DNA of 9,610 nt from an uncultured Rickettsiales bacterium (lineage in GTDB: Bacteria > Pseudomonadota > Alphaproteobacteria > Rickettsiales > UBA1997). Every line of letters starts with the position of its first letter. The first letter of the stretch is position 1. Positions 1-6,345 of the stretch are shown piece after piece. Below the pieces are notes generated by a model that searched no databases, was not told the origin of the DNA, and worked only from the letters and a program-made list of their open reading frames with translations. Where the stretch lies: the NCBI GenBank assembly GCA_934725005.1, contig CAKVBE010000030.1, positions 1 to 9,610 of the forward strand, written 5' to 3'. The translations under genes and the position numbers were made by a program.

Positions 1-445
1 TCTCTATATTTGGCAATCTTTTTTCTAAACTTTCTAAATCAGATAAAATCAATTCCGTTTGTATTAATTCTATATCTCTAATTGGATCAATATTACCTTC
101 AACATGACTTATGTCGTTATCTTCAAAACACCTTACAACGTTGGCTATACAATCGACCTCTCTTATATTTGCTAAGAATTGATTTCCTAAACCTTCACCT
201 TTACTAGCACCTTTTACTAAACCAGCTATGTCAACAAATTCTATTTGTGTATAAATTATTTCTTGTGAATTTTCCAATTTTGCCAATTTATCTATTCTGT
301 CATCTGGTACACAAACTCTGCCAATATTTGCGTCTATTGTACAAAATGGATAATTAGCTGCTTCAGCTGCTGCTGTTTGTGTTAAGGCATTAAATAACGT
401 AGACTTACCTACATTAGGCAACCCAACTATTCCGCACTTAAGCAT
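1..445 (-). CDS. ychF: YchF/OLA1-family GTPase/ATPase, N-terminal part (runs off left edge)
   Basis: The frame starts at ATG (443-445) with [20 protein letters not shown] and stays open for 148 codons to the window edge, so only the N-terminal G domain is visible. The P-loop GLPNVGKST is at residues 8-16. The switch II/G3 stretch [19 protein letters not shown] and the following [15 protein letters not shown] with DPIRDIE are nearly diagnostic of YchF rather than Obg, Era or EngA. Family knowledge: YchF is a universally conserved Obg-related P-loop protein that prefers ATP over GTP, associates with ribosomes and acts in translation or stress responses. The NKxD-replacing motif and the C-terminal TGS domain lie outside the window. 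No clear Shine-Dalgarno precedes the ATG. It is read away from the 1.17 kb empty region, so it probably has its own promoter there. Confidence 0.96.
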   Translation of the reverse strand, partial: MLKCGIVGLPNVGKSTLFNALTQTAAAEAANYPFCTIDANIGRVCVPDDRIDKLAKLENSQEIIYTQIEFVDIAGLVKGASKGEGLGNQFLANIREVDCIANVVRCFEDNDISHVEGNIDPIRDIELIQTELILSDLESLEKRLPNIE

Positions 446-496
446 TTATTAAAAATAGTTAACAATAATACTAATATAATAAACAATTTCTTTAAA

Positions 497-840
497 AAAC
501 AATGATTTTTATTAAAACAACATTATTTGTTTTGCTAATGGTATTAATGATTTGACATGATACCTGTATATGGATGTTTTTTAAATCTTTTTCTTCTAGA
601 GAGGAAAAATTCGTTGTTTGTTACTCTTTTTAATCCTTTCTCTCCTTATGGGAAAGTGTCAGCTTTGCTGGCGACAGGGTGCTTGAGAATCTTTCGAATT
701 CTTACTATCTGATTTAAACTCCACTTTGTCAACTTCGTTGACATTTCTCCATTTCGTTACGAAAACTTCGGATTACTACTCAGGCTTTCAACCATTCGCT
801 AATGATTATAAGTAAGCTTTCATCCCCCAATCATTGTTTT
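497..840. repeat. 12-bp inverted repeat bracketing the hairpin cluster
   Basis: AAAACAATGATT at 497-508 is repeated exactly in inverted orientation as AATCATTGTTTT at 829-840. Together they enclose the hairpin block with about 320 bases between the arms. The arrangement could be the ends of a small non-autonomous element or the closing stem of a structured RNA. No target-site duplication is visible outside the arms: the left flank ends CTTTAA and the right flank begins CCACTT. The arms are A/T-rich, so chance is a real alternative. Confidence 0.35.
636..764. repeat. Cluster of five short hairpin-forming palindromes
   Basis: Five hairpins follow one another within about 130 bases. (1) 636-656: CTTTC/GAAAG with inner CC/GG around TTAT. 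(2) 657-676: TGTCAGC pairs with GCTG and ACA, with GCG bulged. (3) 686-702: AGAAT/ATTCT with a 7-nt loop. (4) 727-743: TGTCAAC/GTTGACA, a perfect 7-bp stem with a TTC loop. (5) 752-764: TTTCG/CGAAA with a TTA loop. Hairpins 2 and 4 share the same TGTC...GACA frame and may be copies of one unit. The block is visibly richer in G and C than its surroundings. Both strands are interrupted by stops, so it is not coding. It resembles the palindromic intergenic repeats known from Rickettsia and Wolbachia in style, but I cannot assign it to a named family. A structured RNA is the main alternative. Confidence 0.65.
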
Positions 841-1415
841 CCACTTAAAAGGAGGAAGAATTAATGATAATTTTTCTTAATTATCTATGATAGAAATATT
901 TTTTTACTAAAATTTGAACCCATATAGATAATTTCAATTAATTAAATTAGTATTTATAAGTATCAGTCTAAAGTTTTGCATAAAAAATACAAAAATAATA
1001 ACACATTATATGTTAAGTTCAGAGATTCAACATTTCATGAAATATGGCCTCAAAAAATGGAGTAAACCAACACCTCGCCAGCACGTTATCATTATAAACT
1101 TGTTTCAAATCCAGTTCATATTGATACTAAATCAAAAGATTTGTTACCTACATAAAGCAAAATTACACAAAAAATAAAAATGGCTTATTAATTGCTTCCG
1201 ACAAAAACATTTTTATACATTTTTAAACAATATTGTTTTACATTTTACTTTACTTGGACCTTTTAAAAGTGCCAATGACAGTATCAGCAATAAAGAATAC
1301 AGGAATTTAAAAATCTACTAAATTAAGTAATGAGATAAAATACAACAATTACAAAAATATAAAACATGTCGTACAATCATGAATTTAACATCCTGCAATT
1401 AAATAGAACTTAACG

Positions 1416-1424
1416 TGTGGATAA
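1416..1424 (-). promoter_or_regulatory. Single perfect DnaA-box match
   Basis: TGTGGATAA on the plus strand reads TTATCCACA on the minus strand, an exact match to the DnaA-box consensus TTATNCACA. It lies in the gene-free AT-rich stretch. No second good box was found nearby, and functional origins usually have several, so this is a site match only. Chance occurrence is possible. Confidence 0.3.
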
Positions 1425-1541
1425 ACTATGACATTAAAAGCTATAACTATCCTTTAAAAATTATTTCTTTGACAAGACAATGCACATAAAACATAAAAAA
1501 ATAGCAACACAACACCAACTAGAGAACAACTTTATAAATCT

Positions 1542-1557
1542 GTACACCAAAGTGTAC
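1542..1557 (-). terminator. Small perfect hairpin downstream of argR
   Basis: GTACAC/GTGTAC forms a 6-bp stem around a 4-nt loop, about 60 bases past the argR stop. On the minus strand it is followed by AGATTTATAAAG, which is only loosely U-rich, so it is at best a weak terminator for argR. It shares the GTGTAC core with the hairpin at 9150-9178. Confidence 0.3.
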
Positions 1558-1619
1558 TGTAATCAAAAAATAAAAACCATCAATAACCCCCATATCACAT
1601 ATTAGACTAAATTTAAATC

Positions 1620-2069
1620 TTACCTACAACTAGAAATTAAAATTTCCTTTAGCTTTTCTAAAACTGATTCACAAAACTCTTTTTGTTTTAGTATCACCAA
1701 CACCGTATCAATACCAGCAACCGTGCCTAAAATTTCACTACTATTTCTTTCGTCTATAATTTTAGCAATCATTGAAGCGGAGCCGTCTCTTGTACGCACT
1801 ATTATTTCAAAACCATTAGTTTGTATAGTTTTAACTAAACCCCTAACCCATGTACTCACCTCTAATGGCCTTTGTTGAATTGAATAATAAGTTGTTTTTG
1901 GGCTATCTTCATCAACCAACTTTATAGTCCCAAGTTTTTTTAATATCCTGGAAATATTTGATTGAGTCGTAGAATAGCCAAGTTTACTTAATCTATACGT
2001 AATCTCATTCTGCGTTCTAACCTTGTTATTGAGAATTAGTTCTCTAATTACATTTTCTAGTTTCTGCAT
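1620..2069 (-). CDS. argR: ArgR-family arginine-responsive transcription regulator
   Basis: The 149-residue length matches the family (about 150-156). The N-terminal winged helix-turn-helix (residues 1-65) carries TQNEI and TTQSNISRILKKLG, matching the ArgR recognition-helix pattern. The C-terminal oligomerisation and arginine-binding domain (about 75-149) carries ILGTVAGIDTVLVI, the counterpart of GTIAGDDTI. Family knowledge: hexameric ArgR binds arginine and represses arginine synthesis or controls its catabolism. Start choice: GAGG lies just upstream of the ATG at 2067-2069 (MQKLE), at normal Shine-Dalgarno spacing. An in-frame ATG at 2100-2102 would add 11 residues (MYFIYYFMRDI) that do not look like ArgR. 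Odd point: the first of the two adjacent aspartates of AGDDT is Ile120, and only Asp121 remains. No arginine-metabolism gene is in the window, so its targets are unknown. Confidence 0.93.
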   Translation of the reverse strand: MQKLENVIRELILNNKVRTQNEITYRLSKLGYSTTQSNISRILKKLGTIKLVDEDSPKTTYYSIQQRPLEVSTWVRGLVKTIQTNGFEIIVRTRDGSASMIAKIIDERNSSEILGTVAGIDTVLVILKQKEFCESVLEKLKEILISSCR

Positions 2070-2105
2070 AATATCCCTCATAAAATAATAAATAAAATAC
2101 ATAGA

Positions 2106-2131
2106 GTCCCAAAGAAATAAACCTGGGGGAC
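2106..2131 (-). terminator. Hairpin between mraY and argR: weak terminator or argR leader structure
   Basis: On the minus strand GTCCC pairs with GGGAC, and AGG/CTT extends the stem inside with a small bulge and a TTTATTT loop. It is followed by TCTATG and then a T-rich run up to the argR ribosome-binding site. It sits after the last gene of the mraY operon and 36 bases before the argR ATG. It could end mraY transcription or act in the argR leader. The U-tract is not immediate, so the terminator call is tentative. Confidence 0.4.
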
Positions 2132-2181
2132 GGCTGATGTATTTTTAATTAATCCGCACTATATAAAAAATCAATAGTATT

Positions 2182-2199
2182 ATGATATAAAAAATTCAT
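2182..2199. promoter_or_regulatory. Imperfect ARG-box-like palindrome upstream of argR
   Basis: ATGATATAAAAAATTCAT has the ATGA...TCAT ends and AT core of ArgR operators. However, the spacing between TGA and TCA is 10 instead of the canonical 8, and only the TGAAT half (read on the minus strand) is good. It lies about 110-130 bases upstream of the argR start, where autoregulation would be expected. In DNA this AT-rich it could easily be coincidence. Confidence 0.2.
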
Positions 2200-2209
2200 T
2201 TTAATTATA

Positions 2210-3229
2210 TTAAGCTAATATTAATGTAAAACCAATTAATGATGTAATAAACGAGAATAACCACATACCTTTGACAACACGTGTTTCACTTATCCCACAT
2301 TTCTCAAAATGATGATGTAGTGGTGCCATTTTAAATATTCTTTTTTTAAACAATTTATAAAATAAAACTTGCAGTGTTGAGCTAGCTAATTCAATGATAA
2401 ATAGCAATCCCATAATTGCGTAGAATAATTCTATTTTTAACATGTATGAGATAAAAAATAAAAAAGCTCCAACACTTAAGCTACCAACATCGCCCATAAA
2501 TATTTTTGCTGGATGTTTATTAAATATAAAGAATGCCAGAAATGAAGAACAAATTGTTAATAGTGCAACCAACACAAAATCAACTATTTCTTTCGTTAAA
2601 ACAACATTAAAACTTCTGAAGCAAATTACATATAAAAACAATAACAAACTAATAATTGCAACAGGAATACTCAACAATCCATCTAATCCATCAGTAATAT
2701 TTGTAGCATTGGCTGAACCAACCAAGGCCATCACAAAAAATGGAAAAGCCAAAACCCCTAAATCTAACCATACATTAAATAATGGAACTTTTATACTTTC
2801 TGTCATATAATCCTGATTAAAATATGCTAACGATAATATTGTAATCGAACCAATTATTAATTCTAAGATCAATTTTATACTCCCTCTAAAACCAAAGGAA
2901 CTGTCAAAAAATACTTTCATTATATCATCTACAAGCCCTATTACTGAGAAACCAACAAATAAAAACAATCCTATCCATGTGTAACATGAACTTAAATCAC
3001 AAAATAACATCATGCTTATTATTGCACTCATATTAAACGCCAATCCACCCATTGTTGGCGTCTTTGCTTTTTTAAAATGTGTCTCAGGTCCATCTGTCCT
3101 TATTGGTTGAAACTTTGAATGTCTTTTAAGAAAAACCATCAATATCTTTATTAGAAAAGATGATAACAAAAAATTAAACAAAAACACTATAACAAGTGTC
3201 CAATTTAAACTAAAATAATTATAAAGCAT
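2210..3229 (-). CDS. mraY: Phospho-N-acetylmuramoyl-pentapeptide-transferase (MraY)
   Basis: This integral inner-membrane enzyme transfers phospho-MurNAc-pentapeptide from UDP to undecaprenyl phosphate, making lipid I. The 339 residues are close to the usual 320-360. About ten hydrophobic segments are apparent. The family signatures run in order. DGPETHFKKAKTPTMGG is at residues 46-62. The catalytic Asp pair is in GLVDDIMKV (Asp101, Asp102). The nucleotide- and Mg-binding loop NATNITDGLDGL is at 174-185. FMGDVGSLSVGA contains Asp247. MAPLHHHFEKCG contains the His triad 305-307. All key residues are present, in contrast to MurF and Asd in the same operon. It starts at ATG 3227-3229, 19 bases after the murF stop, without a clear Shine-Dalgarno, and is the last gene of the leftward cluster. 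Confidence 0.97.
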   Translation of the reverse strand: MLYNYFSLNWTLVIVFLFNFLLSSFLIKILMVFLKRHSKFQPIRTDGPETHFKKAKTPTMGGLAFNMSAIISMMLFCDLSSCYTWIGLFLFVGFSVIGLVDDIMKVFFDSSFGFRGSIKLILELIIGSITILSLAYFNQDYMTESIKVPLFNVWLDLGVLAFPFFVMALVGSANATNITDGLDGLLSIPVAIISLLLFLYVICFRSFNVVLTKEIVDFVLVALLTICSSFLAFFIFNKHPAKIFMGDVGSLSVGAFLFFISYMLKIELFYAIMGLLFIIELASSTLQVLFYKLFKKRIFKMAPLHHHFEKCGISETRVVKGMWLFSFITSLIGFTLILA

Positions 3230-3248
3230 AATTTTGGTCTATTAAAAA

Positions 3249-4679
3249 CTATAAAAATAAATCTATCTTATTATTTTCCGACAAGTAATTAAAAATTTTG
3301 TAACTTTTTTTTCCTTTTGAAGATTTTATAAAAACTAAGTCATTATCATTTAATATATTTTTTATATCAGCAATAACATCGTCAGCATCACTATAATAAT
3401 GGACATCAAATCCATCATTCAACAAAATTTTGCACCCTTCTTCAAATTCTGGACAAAATAATACAACAATATCAGGTTTTAATTCTTTTATTTTCTCAAT
3501 TATATGTAAATGAAAATTCTTTGACTCAGAACCTGCTTCAGCCATTGCTCCAAAAATGCATACCTTTCTATTATTTTTAAAATAATCATTCTTCATTATT
3601 TCAAAACCAGAATCAAATGCTTTTGGATTTACCGCATTGTAAACACCGTTAATAACATTGAGCTTTATCTCTTTGTTATCATGTGTGTATTTTACAACCT
3701 CTAAATTATTTCTACCTCTAACAGGCGCAGCATTTTTCGATAAAACACTAAGTGCTTCTTCAACATTTAAATCTAATAGTTTGCATACGGTTAATACAGA
3801 CATTGAATTAAAAATAATATTCATATCAATTGTATTAAAAACAACCTTATATTCTTTGCCAAAAATGCTATATTTTACTTCGGATTTAAGATTATCATTT
3901 ATTTTAAATTCTAGCAATTTTGAATTAGGAAAATTAGTGCTTCCAAAACTAAATGGCTTACAACCAAGTTTAACCGCTTTTTCTGAAATAAAATCATAGT
4001 ACTTGTTATCCCTATTCAAAATCACATATTCACTTGTTTCTTTTAGAATTTCACTTTTTTCAAAAGCTATTTCATCCAAGTTCTTATAATTCCCTAAGTG
4101 TGCCTTTTCGATGTTTGTTATAATACTAATATTTGGTTTAACCAATTTCGCTAAATTTAGCATTTGTCCACATTCATCTATACCAACCTCATATATAGCA
4201 TACTCAGTGTCTACAGGCGTATTGACCATAGTATAAATCAAGCCACTGTAATTATTGAAACTCATTATATTACAGCTTGCTTTTCCAAAATGTGATAATG
4301 TCAGATAACACAATTCCTTTGTTGTTGTTTTTCCTAAACTGCCAGTAATACAAATTACTTTACTTTTTAACTGATATCTTCTATAAAGAGCTAACTTTTC
4401 ATAGGCAACATTAACATCTCTAACCAATATTATTCTGTCACTACTAATAACATTACTTGGCACTTTACTAGACATTACATAAGTTGTTTCATATGATTCT
4501 AAAACATCACTTATAAAATCATTACCATCATTCTTTTCACCTTTTTTTGCAACAAAAAGTGAATGATCAATAACTCTTCTACTATCAAAAACAACATTTG
4601 TTATTTCTAACTTTTCTGGACAAGACAATAATTCTTCTCCTAAAGCCTTAGTAATAGAGACTTCATCCCACAAAAACAT
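3249..4679 (-). CDS. murF: MurF-like UDP-MurNAc-tripeptide D-Ala-D-Ala ligase, with altered motifs
   Basis: MurF is the cytoplasmic ATP-dependent ligase adding D-Ala-D-Ala to UDP-MurNAc-tripeptide. The length of 476 residues is normal. The N-terminal domain has FDSRRV (31-36) and LFVAKKGEKNDGNDF. The ATP site has the P-loop GSLGKTTTKE (113-122), FNN (141-143), YEVG with Glu164, AHLGNY (His194) and the carbamylated-Lys position FEKSEIL (Lys208). PVRGR is at 319-323. Departures from family consensus: DDSYNANP is replaced by NGVYNAVNP (344-352), losing the invariant Asp and gaining a residue. GDMLELG is replaced by GAMAEAG (377-383). The HNVxNA motif reads MNIIFNS, and the C-terminal VKGSR reads IKSSK (451-455). 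Its ATG overlaps the stop of the upstream lapA-like gene by one base (TAATG), which suggests translational coupling. Identity as a MurF homologue is secure; normal activity is not. Confidence 0.9.
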   Translation of the reverse strand: MFLWDEVSITKALGEELLSCPEKLEITNVVFDSRRVIDHSLFVAKKGEKNDGNDFISDVLESYETTYVMSSKVPSNVISSDRIILVRDVNVAYEKLALYRRYQLKSKVICITGSLGKTTTKELCYLTLSHFGKASCNIMSFNNYSGLIYTMVNTPVDTEYAIYEVGIDECGQMLNLAKLVKPNISIITNIEKAHLGNYKNLDEIAFEKSEILKETSEYVILNRDNKYYDFISEKAVKLGCKPFSFGSTNFPNSKLLEFKINDNLKSEVKYSIFGKEYKVVFNTIDMNIIFNSMSVLTVCKLLDLNVEEALSVLSKNAAPVRGRNNLEVVKYTHDNKEIKLNVINGVYNAVNPKAFDSGFEIMKNDYFKNNRKVCIFGAMAEAGSESKNFHLHIIEKIKELKPDIVVLFCPEFEEGCKILLNDGFDVHYYSDADDVIADIKNILNDNDLVFIKSSKGKKSYKIFNYLSENNKIDLFL

Positions 4680-4987
4680 TATTTTTCCTCTTCTTTATTT
4701 TTAATTTTTAAAAACTTTATTTTTTCCTTCAACTTTCTGATTCTGTTATTCCTTAAATTATCAAAAAATGTATATATACCATTCAAAAAGTCTGTGAAAA
4801 ACGAAAACAAGAAACCTAGCATGAAAGAAAATATCATTACGATAAATAACTTGACTTCAATCACATAATCAAAAGGATTTAAATTTAACTCAACATCTAT
4901 TGAATTATTTATAAAAAATATTGCAAAAACAGTTATAAGTAGGATTGATATCGTTAAATTTATAATAGTTTTAATCTTTTGTAACAT
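4679..4987 (-). CDS. LapA-domain (DUF1049-like) small membrane protein
   Basis: This 102-residue protein has two membrane segments (about 8-26 and 44-66) and a Lys/Glu-rich, probably helical cytoplasmic tail (82-102). The layout, with a short polar loop between the helices containing NNSIDVELNLNPF, fits the LapA/LapB-partner (DUF1049) family. In E. coli the LapA/LapB pair takes part in lipopolysaccharide assembly control. LapA-domain proteins also occur in bacteria without LPS genes, so the role here is open. It starts 12 bases after the DsbA-like gene and overlaps murF by one base. The family call rests on architecture and a loose motif match, since such small membrane proteins carry little signature sequence. 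Confidence 0.7.
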   Translation of the reverse strand: MLQKIKTIINLTISILLITVFAIFFINNSIDVELNLNPFDYVIEVKLFIVMIFSFMLGFLFSFFTDFLNGIYTFFDNLRNNRIRKLKEKIKFLKIKNKEEEK

Positions 4988-4999
4988 TCTAATAATCGC

Positions 5000-5689
5000 C
5001 TAAATTAATTTATTTAATATAATTTCAAGTTTATCATAACTCATATAACCTCTATATACTTTACCATTTATGATAAAAACTGGTACACCTCTGTTGAGTT
5101 TTAACAATTCAACATTCTTACTCTGATTATACGCTATCTTATTTAACACTCTATCAGAATTGTAACATTCACCAAGTTTTTCTGCATCTTCTACATCGTG
5201 ATTAGCTATAAAATTTTTAGAATAATTGTCAATATCTTCCAAATCACCTTTAGAGATTGAAAAGAAACTATCATTAGCGTTTAACTTTAAATCATTATTA
5301 GTAAGACAGCTTATTATGCCACCAAGAAATATAGTTTGTTTATCATAAACTGGCCTATGTACAAATTTAACAATACCATTATCAATAAAATTTTTTCTAA
5401 GTTGTGGCAAAACAGACTTATTAAACATTTGACAATATTTACACTTATAAGAATAATATTCTATTATTGTTATTTTTGCATCATTAGAACCTTCAACTAA
5501 ATCATCAGAAAATTCTGAAAATATATATTTTAATTTTTCGCTCTCTGTACCATTTTCTAACAGAGTATCCATGTAAACAATATCACTTTTTACATGTTTG
5601 TTTTCATAATTTTTATAAGTAGCACCAATTGTTAACAGTATAAAAACACATACCAAAAATTTTTGTAATTTTGTAAGTTTAAATTTCAT
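5000..5689 (-). CDS. Exported DsbA-like thiol-disulfide oxidoreductase
   Basis: The 229-residue protein has a basic N-terminus and a hydrophobic stretch (about 9-24) that would act as signal peptide or membrane anchor, placing the rest in the periplasm. The thioredoxin fold shows IIEYYSYKCKYC with the redox pair Cys83-Cys86. The cis-Pro loop is RGVPVFIINGKVYRGY (Pro203). Two further cysteines, Cys128 and Cys175, are positioned in the helical insert like the second disulfide described for Wolbachia alpha-DsbA1. Family knowledge: such proteins oxidise or isomerise disulfides in exported proteins, and rickettsial members are often annotated as Com1-like outer-membrane antigens. It overlaps the cvpA-like gene by four bases (ATGA). 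No DsbB partner is in the window. Confidence 0.88.
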   Translation of the reverse strand: MKFKLTKLQKFLVCVFILLTIGATYKNYENKHVKSDIVYMDTLLENGTESEKLKYIFSEFSDDLVEGSNDAKITIIEYYSYKCKYCQMFNKSVLPQLRKNFIDNGIVKFVHRPVYDKQTIFLGGIISCLTNNDLKLNANDSFFSISKGDLEDIDNYSKNFIANHDVEDAEKLGECYNSDRVLNKIAYNQSKNVELLKLNRGVPVFIINGKVYRGYMSYDKLEIILNKLI

Positions 5690-6333
5690 AATACTTCTAA
5701 AATACTTTCAAGTTTATCATTCAATTCATCAATGTTTTTATTGATGATTTCATTATCATTAATATTGTCCAACTTTTTTTCTATAATATCAATGTTTTCA
5801 TTGTTATTTTCAATTTTTTTTGTCTTTTCTTCATGTTTTTTCTCACTCAAAAAATCACCAAGCAAAACTTTTACCTTATCATTTGTTGATTCATTTCTAT
5901 AAAAAATTTTATTAAAAACAGAATTATTTAAAATTTCAGGTTCTTCTCCATTATATAAAACCTCTATTGTTGATGTGATTAAAATTAAAATTACATAAGC
6001 TTTAATAGCACCAAATAAAAATCCTAATACCATATCCAGATTGTAAGGCATAATCTTTTTGATTAGTTCTGCTATATACCTTGATATTATAGACAAAACT
6101 ATCAAGGCAATGGTAAAAATCGATATGTTCAAAATTATATCAGCTAAAAATGGTATTTTGATCAATTCAGAAAAATAACCTAAAAAAAACGGTTTTAACA
6201 AAGTTAATAAATAAAAAGACAAAACCCAATTTGAGAGAGAGAATAACTCTCTTATAAACCCTCTCATCAATCCAATAACAGTACAAAATAGAAATAAAAC
6301 TACTATAAAAATATCAAAATTACTTAAATCCAT
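5686..6333 (-). CDS. CvpA-family inner-membrane protein
   Basis: This 215-residue protein has four hydrophobic segments in its first 130 residues. CvpA-type features are the N-terminal FDIFIVVLFLFCTVIGLMRG followed by FIRELFSLSNW, and the later MVLGFLFGAIKAYVIL before the fourth helix. The remaining 85 residues form a charged Asn/Lys/Glu/Ile-rich tail with heptad-like spacing that could be a coiled coil. Family knowledge: CvpA is linked to colicin V production, envelope homeostasis and resistance to bile or other stresses, without a known biochemical activity. Start choice: ATG at 6331-6333 (MDLSNFD), 12 bases after the asd stop. An upstream in-frame TTG (6337-6339) would add two residues and is less likely. 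The 4-nt overlap with the DsbA-like gene suggests coupled translation. Confidence 0.85.
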   Translation of the reverse strand: MDLSNFDIFIVVLFLFCTVIGLMRGFIRELFSLSNWVLSFYLLTLLKPFFLGYFSELIKIPFLADIILNISIFTIALIVLSIISRYIAELIKKIMPYNLDMVLGFLFGAIKAYVILILITSTIEVLYNGEEPEILNNSVFNKIFYRNESTNDKVKVLLGDFLSEKKHEEKTKKIENNNENIDIIEKKLDNINDNEIINKNIDELNDKLESILEVL

Positions 6334-6345
6334 AAACAATAAATT

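Larger units (their letters stand above)
446..1619. other. 1.17 kb gene-free intergenic region between ychF and argR
   Basis: No frame here reads as a recognisable protein. The left part (about 590-840) is less AT-rich and made of short hairpins, described separately. The rest (about 850-1619) is very AT-rich. It holds a 9-bp inverted repeat (880-888 with 924-932), a 12-bp palindrome ATTTCATGAAAT (1032-1043), a 14-bp palindrome AAACAATATTGTTT (1225-1238), one DnaA-box match (1416-1424) and a small hairpin (1542-1557). For ychF, a weak promoter-like pair can be drawn just upstream (TTGTTT, 18-nt spacer, TATATT on the minus strand), but it is unconvincing in such AT-rich DNA. I looked for tRNA, tmRNA, SRP RNA and RNase P RNA signatures and found none. 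The size is unusual next to the compact operon to the right. Confidence 0.7.

Noticed and set aside
541..850. Possible tmRNA, SRP RNA or RNase P RNA
   Set aside because: None of the conserved core sequences of these RNAs could be found on either strand. The hairpins are short and serial rather than a known fold.
1095..1118. tRNA T-loop-like TTTCAAATCC
   Set aside because: The flanking bases do not form a T stem, and no acceptor, D or anticodon arm can be drawn around it.
1461..1547. Minus-strand 28-residue frame with a basic start and a hydrophobic Cys-rich core, like a small membrane peptide
   Set aside because: It starts at GTG inside a hairpin, has no Shine-Dalgarno, and hydrophobic peptides arise readily from T-rich DNA.
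446..1619. CRISPR array or insertion sequence
   Set aside because: There is no regularly spaced direct repeat and no transposase-like frame.
2442..2810. Plus-strand open frame of 122 codons
   Set aside because: It lies wholly inside mraY on the opposite strand. The translation has no family features, and mraY motifs are unambiguous.
3658..3999. Plus-strand open frame of 113 codons
   Set aside because: It is antisense to murF, low in complexity and rich in Ser/Leu, as expected from the complement of an AT-rich gene.
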